Origin: UBA5314 sp035560815
Lineage (GTDB): Bacteria; Bacillota; Syntrophomonadia; Syntrophomonadales; Syntrophomonadaceae
DNA: 64,000 nt
NCBI GenBank assembly: GCA_035560815.1
Contig: DATMYR010000069.1
Span: forward strand, 1-64,000
Direction of reading: 5' to 3'
Notes under the pieces: model-generated
What the model was told of the DNA's origin: nothing
Seen by the model: the letters and a program-made list of their open reading frames with translations, nothing else
Database searches by the model: none
Shown: in pieces, positions 1 to 8,068 of the stretch
Layout: each line of letters begins with the position of its first letter
Position numbering within the stretch: position 1 is the first letter of the stretch
Program-made: the position numbers and the translations under genes

Positions 1-1
1 C

Positions 2-223
2 CCTACGGCCTGTATTACTGATATGGCAATTTTCAGATTTGATGAAACCGGCTTAATGTACCTGGATACCGTACATCCCGGCTTCAGTGCGGAAGACGTG
101 AAAAACAAAGTTGACTTTGATCTGAACATTTCCAGGTGCAGCGGAGAGACCAAACCCCCTACCTATAGACAACTTGAAATCCTATACAAGATTGTGGATC
201 CCGAAGGCATTTTCCTCCCGTAG
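2..223 (+). CDS. CoA-transferase subunit B, C-terminal end (5' truncated by window)
   Basis: The reading frame is open from base 2 and ends at TAG 221-223, so only the last ~73 residues are visible. The visible start reads ...CITDMAIF..., matching the conserved V-T-D-x-A-V-F strand of the beta subunit of family I CoA-transferases, and it continues with the usual L-x-x-V-H-P-G and E-x-x-P-P-T segments and the closing D-P-E-G. Family members exchange CoA between acyl-CoAs and free acids (acetoacetate, glutaconate or butyrate type); the substrate cannot be read from this fragment. The ATG at 23 is internal, not a start. The next gene follows after 52 bases. Confidence 0.8.
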   Translation, partial: PTACITDMAIFRFDETGLMYLDTVHPGFSAEDVKNKVDFDLNISRCSGETKPPTYRQLEILYKIVDPEGIFLP

Positions 224-275
224 GCTACGGCAGGGATAAGGTGCTGAAATCGTTTGGGGAAGAGGAGGAAGGACT

Positions 276-461
276 ATGGATGAGTGCCGGTGTCCAAAAT
301 GCGGCAAGCTGCTTGCATTAATTCATGGCGTGGCTGAAATTAAGTGCTCTCGATGCGGGTCGCTCAATGTTTATCGCTCCAAGTCAAGTGCAGTTCTTAA
401 TACGCGTAAAAATAATCAGATTTCCGATCTGGCTCCGGTAACCGCATCGCAAAAATGTTAA
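276..461 (+). CDS. Com-like zinc-ribbon small protein
   Basis: A 61-residue protein with an excellent ribosome binding site (GAGGAGG, 7 bases before ATG). The N-terminal half is a CxxC...CxxC zinc ribbon (RCPKCGKLL ... IKCSRCGSLN), the arrangement of the phage Mu Com translational-regulator family; the C-terminal 25 residues are low-complexity and unassigned. Many bacterial chromosomes carry Com-like ribbons outside prophages, and no phage genes are seen nearby. Nucleic-acid binding is inferred from the family. It is followed by a strong hairpin terminator at 514-544. Confidence 0.7.
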   Translation: MDECRCPKCGKLLALIHGVAEIKCSRCGSLNVYRSKSSAVLNTRKNNQISDLAPVTASQKC

Positions 462-513
462 CTGATGGATCCTGAAACAGATTAGACGGTTATTTTGAAT
501 AGCCGCCTTAGAA

Positions 514-544
514 AACGCACCCCTACAAACTGTAGGGGTGCGTT
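514..544 (+). terminator. Rho-independent-type hairpin
   Basis: Perfect 14-bp inverted repeat, AACGCACCCCTACA (514-527) and its complement (531-544), with a 3-base AAC loop. The downstream flank is only moderately T-rich (GTGTATTGTATTT). It closes the Com-like gene and insulates the PadR operon. Confidence 0.8.
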
Positions 545-569
545 GTGTATTGTATTTAAGAGCTTGAAC

Positions 570-600
570 ATATCATAGTGATATATTATTATATGATATA
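570..600 (+). promoter_or_regulatory. Putative PadR operator
   Basis: ATATCA-TAG-TGATAT (570-584) is a perfect 6+6 dyad and is followed by a second partly matching element, TATATGATATA (590-600). It lies 36 bases upstream of the PadR start codon. PadR repressors usually bind AT-rich dyads in their own promoter, so autoregulation is likely; the site assignment is inferred from position and symmetry. Confidence 0.5.
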
Positions 601-635
601 AGATAATGCGATTAAGCCAGGGGAGGTGATCTATC

Positions 636-1196
636 ATGGCGAAGACCAATAAGACCAAATATGCACTCCTGGGAGTATTAAGCCTGGGGCCGGGATCCGG
701 GTATGACATTAAAAAATTCTGTGATTTTTCCATAGGCCATTTTTGGAACGAAAACTATGGTCACATCTATCCGGTGCTGAAGCAAATGGAAGCGGAGGAA
801 CTGGTAACCAAAACCACCGAGCATACTGAGGGAAGGCCGGACCGCAATGTCTATTTCATTACCGATACAGGAAGGGATGAGCTCCGGCACTGGCTCCTGC
901 AGCCGGTGGAGCATGAACCGGTCAGATTTGAGCTTATTCTTAAAATATTCTTCTCTGCTGATATTCCTGTAGAGAACACGGTGGAGAAAATTCTGCAGGG
1001 AAAAAAGGAACATGAAGAATTGCTGGGCAAGTATCTGGAAATAGAAAAATTACTGCAGTCAGAGGAAGGTTATAAGGGGAATCCAGGCCTTCCCTTCTGG
1101 CTGGCTACTATTAATTATGGGAAGCACCATGTGCGAGCCCATATAGATTGGTGTATCGAGACTCTGGCCATGCTTGAGGAGGTTAAACACCAATGA
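636..1196 (+). CDS. PadR-family transcriptional regulator
   Basis: 186 residues, start fixed by GGGGAGGTGA 9 bases upstream. The N-terminal ~90 residues form the PadR winged helix (KYALLGVLSLGPGSGYDIKK ... GHIYPVLKQMEAEELVT ... GRPDRNVYFITDTGRDELR); the C-terminal half matches the helical Vir_C / AphA-like dimerisation domain (pattern of an ~100-residue helical segment ending WLATINYGKHH). PadR proteins are ligand-responsive repressors. The stop codon overlaps the next start by 4 bases (ATGA), so it heads a cotranscribed unit. An AT-rich dyad upstream (570-584) is a plausible autoregulatory site. The ligand is unknown. Confidence 0.9.
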   Translation: MAKTNKTKYALLGVLSLGPGSGYDIKKFCDFSIGHFWNENYGHIYPVLKQMEAEELVTKTTEHTEGRPDRNVYFITDTGRDELRHWLLQPVEHEPVRFELILKIFFSADIPVENTVEKILQGKKEHEELLGKYLEIEKLLQSEEGYKGNPGLPFWLATINYGKHHVRAHIDWCIETLAMLEEVKHQ

Positions 1197-2455
1197 TAAA
1201 AATTCTTGCCATAAACGGCAGTCCCAGAGGGCCGAAGAGCAACACCGAGCATATCCTGCAGCCATTTTTGCAGGGCGCAGCGTCTGCCGGAGCGGAGTGT
1301 AAGACCGCTTCCATCCTGGAAAAACCTCTGGCGCCCGTGGAAGTATTTGTGAGTGCGGTCAATGCCAGCTGGGGCGTAGAAGGAAAAAAGCCTCCTACTA
1401 TGGAGGAAGCCCTGAACGGTCATGTGAACCCTTCCCCATCCATGGGCAATCAACCTGAGGGTACGGTCTTACCGCCCCATACCGGCAACGGAACATTCAA
1501 GGATCTTATGGCGGGTATGTCCGCTTCATTTCAATCTGAAACAGGCGGTAATATGCAAGCGGTTTATCAGTTCGACGTTACGGGAGCTGAGCCGGGACAA
1601 TATTACCTGCAGATCGCTGATGGAAAGTGCGCGGCCTATGAGGGTAGGCACGGCTCTCCTAGCATTACCATTCACACTCCATCCGAAGTGTGGTTGGCCA
1701 TTTCGCGTGGTGAAATATCCGGGCAGGATGCCATGATGAATGGGAAATACCTGGCGGAAGGCGATTTTAGTTTGCTGATGCAGATGGGGAAAATCTTTAA
1801 AAGCGATAACCAGGATACGAAACGAAGAAAAGGTACACAAAAATTCCTGACCATTTTAAAAATGATATTTAACCAGAATTTTGTTGTCAGTGCCATAATT
1901 CCACTGGCGATTTTTTATGTTTTTGACCACTGGGGCAGGACATTGACCGGAATTATCGCCTCCGGAGGCTGGAGTGTCGGTGTTGTTACTCTTGGATTGG
2001 CCAGAGAGCATAGAGCCAATATTCTGGCTCTGCTGGCCGGTATTATGTCCGCCATCGGACTGCTGGGCACTATCATTTCCCGCAATCCCCTTTTGTATCT
2101 GGCCAGTCCGATTATAAACGACCTGGTATATGCTCTATTGTTTTTAGGCTCCTTATTTTTGAGTAGGCCTTTAGTACAAATGATCGTGGAAGATACATGG
2201 CGGGATCCTTTTCCAGCAAATTTTAAAGATTCTCCCCAATACAAGGCTGCCTGGAAGATACTCACCATGGGATGGGGATTTCTCCATATTTTTCAGGCAG
2301 TTTTTCGCACCATACTGTTGTTAACGGTGTCTACCGGGGTCTATTACAGCATCAGTACAATGGTAACTACCACAAGTGGTATACTGCTCATGATCTTTTC
2401 CATCTGGTTTCCCGGTTGGTATTGGGGAAGAGTGTCAACAACCCCGTCCCCTTGA
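1193..2455 (+). CDS. Fusion: truncated flavodoxin-like N-terminus, SCP2 domain and VC0807-like membrane domain
   Basis: 420 residues, overlapping the PadR gene by 4 bases. Residues 1-38 (MIKILAINGSPRGPKSNTE...) are the start of an NADPH-dependent FMN reductase/flavodoxin fold, with the phosphate-binding NGSPR loop, but the rest of that ~180-residue domain is missing. Residues ~50-200 resemble an SCP2 sterol-carrier-type lipid-binding domain (YQFDVTGAEPGQYYLQIADGKC ... GEISGQDAMMNGKYLAEGDFSLL). Residues ~225-420 contain about six hydrophobic helices resembling the VC0807 membrane family. Flavodoxin-SCP2 fusions occur in Clostridia, so an internal deletion that kept the frame is the likely origin. 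Lipid-linked redox or envelope function is inferred only. Confidence 0.65.
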   Translation: MIKILAINGSPRGPKSNTEHILQPFLQGAASAGAECKTASILEKPLAPVEVFVSAVNASWGVEGKKPPTMEEALNGHVNPSPSMGNQPEGTVLPPHTGNGTFKDLMAGMSASFQSETGGNMQAVYQFDVTGAEPGQYYLQIADGKCAAYEGRHGSPSITIHTPSEVWLAISRGEISGQDAMMNGKYLAEGDFSLLMQMGKIFKSDNQDTKRRKGTQKFLTILKMIFNQNFVVSAIIPLAIFYVFDHWGRTLTGIIASGGWSVGVVTLGLAREHRANILALLAGIMSAIGLLGTIISRNPLLYLASPIINDLVYALLFLGSLFLSRPLVQMIVEDTWRDPFPANFKDSPQYKAAWKILTMGWGFLHIFQAVFRTILLLTVSTGVYYSISTMVTTTSGILLMIFSIWFPGWYWGRVSTTPSP

Positions 2456-2490
2456 CACCGCCCTTGACACACGAAAGGCGGGTTTTGCTT

Positions 2491-3126
2491 ATGCAGGGAT
2501 TTTTGCTGGGTTTGGCCAGCGGCACGGTTTGCCTGGCCTACTGTGCTCCGGTCTTGATTCCTTTCATTTTAGGTGAGGGAAAAGGAATAGGCAGGAATTA
2601 CAGCCTCTTGGCCAGGTTCCTGGCCGGGCGTTTAATTGGCTATCTGCTTTTTGGGCTGCTTGCCTGGGCTGCGGGCAGATTATTGATAAAGAATTCTATC
2701 CACCAGGAAATAATTTTCGGGCTGGCTTACATCATTCTAGCCGTAATGATGTTTTATTATGGATTATCCCGCCCACCCGAGATATGTGCCGGTAAATTGA
2801 TGCAGAAGTCTGGATCCCGGTTCCTGCAGCGGTGGCCGGAACTGCTGCCCGTAGCGCTGGGTCTGGCTACCGGGCTTAATTTATGCCCGCCCTTTCTACT
2901 GGCTTTCACGGGAGCAGCCGATTCAGCCAGCCTGGTTCAAAGCCTGCTGTTCTTTCTGGCCTTTTTCCTGGGAACCTCAGTATACTTTTTGCCTATGCCC
3001 TTACTCGGGGTCTTTCGGCGCGTTGCGCCGCTGCAGACCGTAGGCCGCATGGCCTCAGTACTCATGTCCCTTTACTATGTATATACCGGGATTATTATGT
3101 TGGGAGGAGGAATTATAGGATCATGA
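2491..3126 (+). CDS. TauE/SafE- or DsbD-like integral membrane protein
   Basis: 211 residues from the ATG at 2491, chosen because AAAGGCGGG precedes it; an upstream in-frame ATG at 2272 lies inside the previous gene. About six transmembrane helices are visible. Two short Cys/Pro motifs stand out, CLAYCAPVLIPF near the N-terminus and NLCPPFLLAF near the middle, one in each half of the protein, the arrangement of the DsbD/CcdA-type and UreH/TauE-like two-repeat membrane folds that pass electrons or export sulfur compounds. The 3' end overlaps the polyferredoxin start by 4 bases, so the two products probably work together in membrane thiol or redox chemistry (inference). Confidence 0.7.
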   Translation: MQGFLLGLASGTVCLAYCAPVLIPFILGEGKGIGRNYSLLARFLAGRLIGYLLFGLLAWAAGRLLIKNSIHQEIIFGLAYIILAVMMFYYGLSRPPEICAGKLMQKSGSRFLQRWPELLPVALGLATGLNLCPPFLLAFTGAADSASLVQSLLFFLAFFLGTSVYFLPMPLLGVFRRVAPLQTVGRMASVLMSLYYVYTGIIMLGGGIIGS

Positions 3127-4295
3127 GCGTTCTTGAACCCGAAGTAAACATTACCCCACAGAAAAGTCGTATTCCCCGGGCAGTATTCCTGACATTGCCT
3201 GTACTACTGTTGAGCGGCTTGATGATTTTCCAGGGCAGCATACCCAAAATGGGTCCCGACTTGATCGCAAAAAGCATTACCTTCCTTATTTTTAATGTGG
3301 TCTTCTTTTTGATGATGTACACCGGCAAGACCTATAAATACCGGGCTACCTTATTCACAATCATCGCTGTTTGTTTTAGCATCGGTTTCATTTCCAACCT
3401 GATTGCTATCCGGGGTAGTATGGCTATTGATGAAGCCCACATGCTGGCCGGCGAGACGCCATTCTGCCACCTGGTTATTCCCGTGATTCTTATTCCGGCG
3501 GCCTTAACCAGGACCATCATCTTTCCAGGATCGTTATTAACTGGCTTTGCGTCTATTGCCGGCATGATGGTTTTGTGGCTGGGAGCCACCCTGGCGCTAG
3601 GCCGGGGCTGGTGCAGTTGGGTCTGCTTTTTTGGCGGTTTTGACGAAGGGTTTTCCCGCTTGCGCAAGAAAGCGCTAATCAAGAAGATCGATCCTCGTTG
3701 GAACTATTTGCCTTGGGCGGTATTAATCGTGATTGTTCTGCTCTCGGCCCTGCTTCTTACCCCGGTTTACTGCGAGTGGCTCTGCCCCTTCAAAACGGTT
3801 ACTGAGTTTACCAAGATCACATCATTTAAGACTCTGGTGCAGACCGTCATCTTTATAAGCCTATTCCTGGGGCTGGTGGTTGTTCTGCCCCTGCTTACCA
3901 GGCGCCGGATCCAGTGTGGTCTCTTCTGCCCCTTTGCCGCGTTTCAATCCATATTTAACAAGATCAACATCTTCGATATCCGCGTTGACCAGGAAAAATG
4001 CAAGTACTGCCGTAAATGCGTCAACGAATGCCCCACTTTCTCTCTGAACGAGGAATGCGTGAAAGAGGGCCGTGCCTTGATGTCCTGCACCAAGTGTGGA
4101 AAGTGTGTGGACGATTGCCCACGCGGGGCCGTAACCTATCATATCAAAGGAACTCCGGTGAAACTGCAATCGGATACCGCCCGGGTTTTGTTTCTTTATC
4201 CGGCTTATATTTTTATGACCGCCATCGGCGGTTCCATGGTTGTTGATGCCCTGGCGAAATTGATCAAGCTGGCCACAACGGGAAGCATGATTTGA
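3123..4295 (+). CDS. NapH/CcoG-like membrane polyferredoxin (4Fe-4S)
   Basis: 390 residues starting at the ATGA overlap with the previous gene. About six transmembrane helices surround the NapH-type cysteine motifs (GWCSWVCFFGG ... CEWLCPFKTV ... CGLFCPFAAF), followed by two ferredoxin-type 4Fe-4S clusters, CKYCRKCVNECP and CTKCGKCVDDCP, at residues ~290-345, and a final membrane helix. Such proteins move electrons between the quinone pool or membrane donors and cytoplasmic or extracytoplasmic acceptors. Paired here with a DsbD/TauE-like partner and a small anchored protein, it may supply reductant across the membrane; the terminal acceptor is unknown. Confidence 0.85.
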   Translation: MSVLEPEVNITPQKSRIPRAVFLTLPVLLLSGLMIFQGSIPKMGPDLIAKSITFLIFNVVFFLMMYTGKTYKYRATLFTIIAVCFSIGFISNLIAIRGSMAIDEAHMLAGETPFCHLVIPVILIPAALTRTIIFPGSLLTGFASIAGMMVLWLGATLALGRGWCSWVCFFGGFDEGFSRLRKKALIKKIDPRWNYLPWAVLIVIVLLSALLLTPVYCEWLCPFKTVTEFTKITSFKTLVQTVIFISLFLGLVVVLPLLTRRRIQCGLFCPFAAFQSIFNKINIFDIRVDQEKCKYCRKCVNECPTFSLNEECVKEGRALMSCTKCGKCVDDCPRGAVTYHIKGTPVKLQSDTARVLFLYPAYIFMTAIGGSMVVDALAKLIKLATTGSMI

Positions 4296-4321
4296 ATTCG
4301 TTTCTGGAAAGGAGAAAAGCC

Positions 4322-4783
4322 ATGTCAAAACTGAGAGCCATTATCGGATACACCCTGGCTGCGCTGGCCGTGCCCCTGGTCTTAGCTGTCTTTATGGGCC
4401 AGAGTTTCTGGATGAAGGAACTGGTGGCGGCAACCGGGGTAAAGGTGTCGCCCTGGTTGACGGGCGGCGATGTGATTCGTACCATCAGTCATGATGAATA
4501 CCAGATCTCGATTCACGAGCAGGTCTTCCAGGGTCTATTGAGCGAGAAGAAGGAAGGGCTGGTGCAGGTGGATTGGAAGCCGGCTAAAAACCTTCCGGAT
4601 CGCATTGACGAGGATATTGATTATGACGGTGACGGAAAGAACGATTTTCATATCGCATTAGACACGAAAAGTAATCAGGCTTATGTGCAGTCTTTGCAGA
4701 CTGGAGTTATTGGGTTGGAAAAATCCTACGTTCTGAAAGATGGGCAGGCGGTGCGGGTGCGGATTAAAAACCCCAGAAAATAG
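4322..4783 (+). CDS. Membrane-anchored protein with a calcium-loop-like acidic motif
   Basis: 153 residues from the ATG at 4322 (GGAAAGGAG upstream, 8 bases). One N-terminal hydrophobic segment (residues ~6-25) without an obvious signal-peptidase or lipobox site suggests an anchored extracytoplasmic domain. Around residue 103 is DIDYDGDGKNDFHIALD, a DxDGDGxND loop of the dockerin/EF-hand or thrombospondin-3 calcium-binding type. No catalytic motif or cysteine is seen and I do not recognise the family. It ends the PadR-led operon 26 bases after the polyferredoxin and is probably its partner on the outer face of the membrane. Confidence 0.55.
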   Translation: MSKLRAIIGYTLAALAVPLVLAVFMGQSFWMKELVAATGVKVSPWLTGGDVIRTISHDEYQISIHEQVFQGLLSEKKEGLVQVDWKPAKNLPDRIDEDIDYDGDGKNDFHIALDTKSNQAYVQSLQTGVIGLEKSYVLKDGQAVRVRIKNPRK

Positions 4784-4849
4784 ACGATTTGTTTATCAGA
4801 GAGTAGCAGAGAATGACACTTTGCTTCCCATAATCACCCTTGGAAATGA

Positions 4850-4870
4850 TAATCAGGACTATGGTATAAT
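4850..4870 (+). promoter_or_regulatory. Putative sigma-A promoter with extended -10
   Basis: TGG-TATAAT (4862-4870) is an extended -10 element; TTGGAA sits upstream with a rather long ~19-base spacer. It lies ~30 bases before the QueG-like gene. Assigned from consensus match and position only. Confidence 0.45.
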
Positions 4871-4901
4871 GTGGAAATAAAAAGTGAGGGGAGGGGAGCG
4901 A

Positions 4902-5609
4902 TTGGATACTACTTTGGATGGGATAAAAACGGAAATTAAGGCGCAAGCAATTAAACTCGGAGCCGACCTGGTGGGATTTGCGTCTGTTGACCGTTTCCTG
5001 GAGGCTCCGGAGGGTTTTCGCCCCACTGATATAATGCCCCGGGCTAAAAGCGTAATTGTTATTGCAAAAAGGGGGCCGCGGGAGGTGGTGCGCAACAAGC
5101 GCCGCCTGACTACCTATTACCATGTTTTTTGTACCATTACCGGGCAGTTGGATCAAATTGCCTATCAACTTTCCTATTTCATTGAAGATCAGGGATTCAG
5201 AGCTTACCCGGTACCCAGCGACTCTCCCTATACAGCCTGGGACGAGGAGAATATGCACGGCCGGGGGGACCTATCCCACCGCCACGCAGGTGCTGCCGCC
5301 GGTCTGGGTGTACTGGGCAAGAACACCCTGCTTATCACTCCCCGGTATGGCAACAGGATTCAACTGGTTTCAATAATAAGCGATCTGGAAGTTAATCCCG
5401 ACCCTCTGGTTGAAGAAGATCTTTGCCCGGAAGACTGCCGGGTCTGCCTGGATGCCTGCCCGGTTGGGGCTTTGGATGGTACTACTGTGGTGCAGAAATT
5501 GTGCCGTGAACACATAGCAACCACTCTCCCCCGAGGTTTTTCCGTCTATAGCTGCTGGGAATGCCGAAGGGTTTGTCCGGCCGGGAGAGCAGATGGCAAT
5601 GGCGCATGA
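4902..5609 (+). CDS. QueG-like 4Fe-4S double-cluster protein (short form)
   Basis: 235 residues from TTG 4902, preceded by GGGGAGGGGAG; a GTG at 4884 is an alternative in-frame start without its own ribosome site. The N-terminal ~150 residues match the cobalamin-binding half of epoxyqueuosine reductase-like proteins (LGADLVGFASVDRF ... LGVLGKNTLLITPRYGNR), followed by two ferredoxin motifs, CPEDCRVCLDACP and CWECRRVCP. True QueG is ~380 residues with C-terminal HEAT-like repeats, absent here, so a role in queuosine synthesis is doubtful; related corrinoid-reductive activators are another option. It overlaps the next start by 4 bases. A second family member lies at 57658-58542. Confidence 0.75.
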   Translation: MDTTLDGIKTEIKAQAIKLGADLVGFASVDRFLEAPEGFRPTDIMPRAKSVIVIAKRGPREVVRNKRRLTTYYHVFCTITGQLDQIAYQLSYFIEDQGFRAYPVPSDSPYTAWDEENMHGRGDLSHRHAGAAAGLGVLGKNTLLITPRYGNRIQLVSIISDLEVNPDPLVEEDLCPEDCRVCLDACPVGALDGTTVVQKLCREHIATTLPRGFSVYSCWECRRVCPAGRADGNGA

Positions 5610-6112
5610 AAACACTGATTATTATCAATGGAACAATGGGAGTAGGGAAAAGTACTGTAAGTAAGGAACTCAACCAGAGGATCCAAAATTCAGTCTGGCT
5701 GGATGGGGATTGGTGCTGGATGATGAATCCCTGGAATTTCAGTGAAGAAAACAAAATCATGGTACTGGACAACATTTGCTGCCTGCTTGAAAATTTCCTC
5801 AAGAACACTTCGTTCGAATATATAATTTTTTCCTGGGTTCTTCATTATGAGAATATTCTTGATTTCATACTGGAAAGGCTCAAGGAATATGAATTTAGAA
5901 CATGTAAAATTACGCTTACATGTTCTGAACAAGCACTGATTAACAGGATGAAAAACGATGGCAGAAACCCTGAAGGAATGAAAAATAGCATTGACAGGTT
6001 GGGTCTATATCACTCCATGGATACTGAACGAATTGATTCTTCAGACAGTACAGTTGAGAGTATTGTTGAGAGAATTAGCAAATTGATTCTAAATGATAGA
6101 GCAATGTATTAA
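5606..6112 (+). CDS. P-loop nucleotide kinase (AAA_33/shikimate-kinase-like)
   Basis: 168 residues starting within the ATGA overlap with the preceding gene. A Walker A motif, NGTMGVGKST, opens the protein, followed by an acidic substrate-site segment (WLDGDWCWMMNPW) and a predicted C-terminal lid region with arginines around residues 105-125. The size and layout fit the small AAA_33 / zeta-toxin-like kinase group that phosphorylates nucleosides, sugars or other small molecules. The substrate cannot be predicted. The base composition is a little more AT-rich than its neighbour, and translational coupling to the QueG-like gene is clear from the overlap. Confidence 0.7.
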   Translation: MKTLIIINGTMGVGKSTVSKELNQRIQNSVWLDGDWCWMMNPWNFSEENKIMVLDNICCLLENFLKNTSFEYIIFSWVLHYENILDFILERLKEYEFRTCKITLTCSEQALINRMKNDGRNPEGMKNSIDRLGLYHSMDTERIDSSDSTVESIVERISKLILNDRAMY

Positions 6113-6220
6113 AGGGGAGTCATACTGGCGGGTCATATGCATGAAGACTCGTAATAACCGTAAATACTGGGGTGAATTATCAATACCAAGGACAAAAATC
6201 AATGTGATGGAGGGATTAAA

Positions 6221-6655
6221 ATGACCAGACAGGAAATCTGCGATTTGATGAACCGCAACCCGGTCTTTTTCTTAGCCACTTTAGAGGGTCAACAGCCCCG
6301 GGTGAGGGGCATGCTCCTCTACCGCGCTGATGAAAACGGCATTGTATTTCATACCGGCACCTTCAAGGAGGTGTATGCACAAATTATGCAAAATCCCCGG
6401 GTGGAGCTTTGTTTTAACGATTTCAAACAGGGAATTCAACTTCGAGTCAGCGGGGAACTTGAATTGCTGGATGACAAGGATTTAAAAGACGAAATTAGCC
6501 AGCACCCTTCCCGAAAGTTTTTAAGGGACTGGAAAGAGAGCGGCAATTTACAGGAGTTCTATGATCAGTTTGCCGTTTTCCAGCTCCAACCGGTGCAGGC
6601 CAGCGTATGGACCATGGACAAAAACTTTACCGGGAAAGAGAACATCCAGATGTAA
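6221..6655 (+). CDS. Pyridoxamine 5'-phosphate oxidase-family flavoprotein
   Basis: 144 residues, start fixed by TGGAGGG 7 bases upstream. The split-barrel FMN-binding fold is recognisable from NPVFFLATLEGQQPRVRGMLLYRAD, FHTGTFKEVYAQIMQNPRVELCF and the closing segment VWTMDKNF. These small proteins bind FMN or heme and usually act as general stress or flavin reductases rather than in vitamin B6 synthesis; the true PdxH substrate residues are not evident. It is followed by a bidirectional terminator at 6815-6849 facing the convergent MerR gene. Confidence 0.8.
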   Translation: MTRQEICDLMNRNPVFFLATLEGQQPRVRGMLLYRADENGIVFHTGTFKEVYAQIMQNPRVELCFNDFKQGIQLRVSGELELLDDKDLKDEISQHPSRKFLRDWKESGNLQEFYDQFAVFQLQPVQASVWTMDKNFTGKENIQM

Positions 6656-6814
6656 GAGAGGTTTCGGTCGGAAATTCCCCAGCTTCCAAGACGATAGGGT
6701 CTTATCAGCCAGGCTATTTTGGGGAATCAATTCAGGGTACATTATTGATGGTCTGACAACAGACGACAGTCTCTCTCATACGAAGGATATCCACCTGCAA
6801 GTTCTTCCCGCATC

Positions 6815-6849
6815 AAAAAACTGGAGCCAGATCCCTGCTCCAGTTTTTT
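6815..6849. terminator. Bidirectional terminator
   Basis: AAAAAACTGGAGC (6815-6827) pairs with GCTCCAGTTTTTT (6837-6849), giving a 13-bp stem with a 9-base loop and a T-run on both strands. It separates the convergent PNPOx gene and the MerR gene. Confidence 0.9.
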
Positions 6850-6878
6850 GGTATTCAATGAACGAGTATGAAAATAGC

Positions 6879-7688
6879 CTAAATTTTTTCCACCGGGATC
6901 TGGATCTCGGTTACACAATCAGCCGGATCATCAACCTCTCCAATCGACCGTAAATAAAATTCTCGACAAGGCCCGACCATCTTGTAGCCCTGTTGCTCGA
7001 TCCATTGGGCCATTGCCTGGTAGGCATCCATAAATCCTTCATAGGGACCATGATGAATAGCACAGGCTGCCTTTTCAATACCCGGCAAGGTCTTTATTTC
7101 CAGGCCGCTGGTACCGGACACCTGCACTGCCACCTCCACGTCCACATCATTCTCTTTGTAACCCTCATCATAGTACACAGTCAAACATGGTCCGGAAAAT
7201 TTTCCACCGCTACTGGCTACCGCCCCGCAAATTCTGCCAAATAAATCCCCGATTGCCCAATAGTTTGCTATGGTTTCACGCACTGCGTATACTGATAGCG
7301 GTTCGATTTTTTTTATTACGATGTCATATCCTGACATGGCTTTATCGCCCTCCTCTTCAATCTGCCGGAGCCTGGCTTCCACCTGGGCCAACCGCTCCTG
7401 CTCCTCGTTCAATTGATTTTGAATCTGGGTCCGCCGTTTAAGCAGCATCTCCCGCAAATTTCCCACTGTCAAACCCGTATCGATCATCAAGGCTACTTGT
7501 TCCAGGGAAAAGCCTAGATTTTTTAAAACTAGAATTTTATTCAAATAACCTAGTTGTTCGGCTGTATAGTAGCGATACCCGGTAGATGAATCGATGTGCG
7601 CCGGTTCTAAAAGCGCAATTTCGTCGTAATGGCGCAAGGCCTTAATGGACACCTGGCTGAGACGCGAAAAATCGCCGATCTTAAACAT
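6879..7688 (-). CDS. MerR-family regulator with GyrI-like effector domain
   Basis: 269 residues; the start is placed at 7688 because TTGGAGG sits 5 bases before it, while the in-frame ATG 12 bases further upstream overlaps that site. The N-terminal ~75 residues are a MerR winged helix (FKIGDFSRLSQVSIKALRHYDEIALLEPAHIDSSTGYRYY), followed by a coiled-coil (~80-120) and a C-terminal AraC/GyrI-type small-molecule domain (~125-269), as in BmrR/BltR. Such proteins activate promoters with overlong spacers when a hydrophobic drug or metabolite binds. A matching promoter lies directly upstream (7727-7757), so it autoregulates. No efflux pump is adjacent, so other targets must lie elsewhere. Confidence 0.9.
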   Translation of the reverse strand: MFKIGDFSRLSQVSIKALRHYDEIALLEPAHIDSSTGYRYYTAEQLGYLNKILVLKNLGFSLEQVALMIDTGLTVGNLREMLLKRRTQIQNQLNEEQERLAQVEARLRQIEEEGDKAMSGYDIVIKKIEPLSVYAVRETIANYWAIGDLFGRICGAVASSGGKFSGPCLTVYYDEGYKENDVDVEVAVQVSGTSGLEIKTLPGIEKAACAIHHGPYEGFMDAYQAMAQWIEQQGYKMVGPCREFYLRSIGEVDDPADCVTEIQIPVEKI

Positions 7689-7726
7689 GTTATCCTCCAA
7701 ATGTTGATTCGCAAGCTTGCATCCTC

Positions 7727-7757
7727 ATTGTAAAGTCTCCCACCGGAGGAGAGTCAA
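7727..7757 (-). promoter_or_regulatory. MerR-type promoter with 19-bp spacer
   Basis: On the minus strand, TTGACT (7757-7752) and TACAAT (7732-7727) are separated by exactly 19 bases, the non-optimal spacing that MerR-family activators correct by twisting DNA. The spacer carries an imperfect dyad built on TCTCC and GGAGA. It drives the MerR gene itself. Confidence 0.85.
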
Positions 7758-8068
7758 CTCTAAAATAGAACTTTTTTCAAGACTGTTATCGGTATGTTAT
7801 AGGGACAGTTTCAAAGCGACTCTACGGGTAGGAGAATGGGGCATATCCAAAATGAGAAGTGGTAAAATGTGTTTATACCATAGTCTCATATCCAACGAGT
7901 ATATACGGCATTTTGGTAAGGGGTGTTTTGGGGTGCCGGAAGCTATCATTCCCAGGGAAATCCTCTGTAAATCAGCCTTGAACAAGACCGGGATTCCCGG
8001 CAAAAATTTACTAAAAGATCACGACTATGGCGAATCGCATTATTTCTTTGTTCCCTCTCTTATCATAG
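7758..8068. other. Intergenic region without a supported gene
   Basis: About 310 bases between the FtsW stop and the MerR promoter. It holds a short hairpin near 8000 (CCGGGATTCCCGG) but no T-run, no convincing ribosome site and no coding bias. A 148-codon plus-strand frame across it runs into the FtsW gene antisense and is not credible. Confidence 0.5.
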
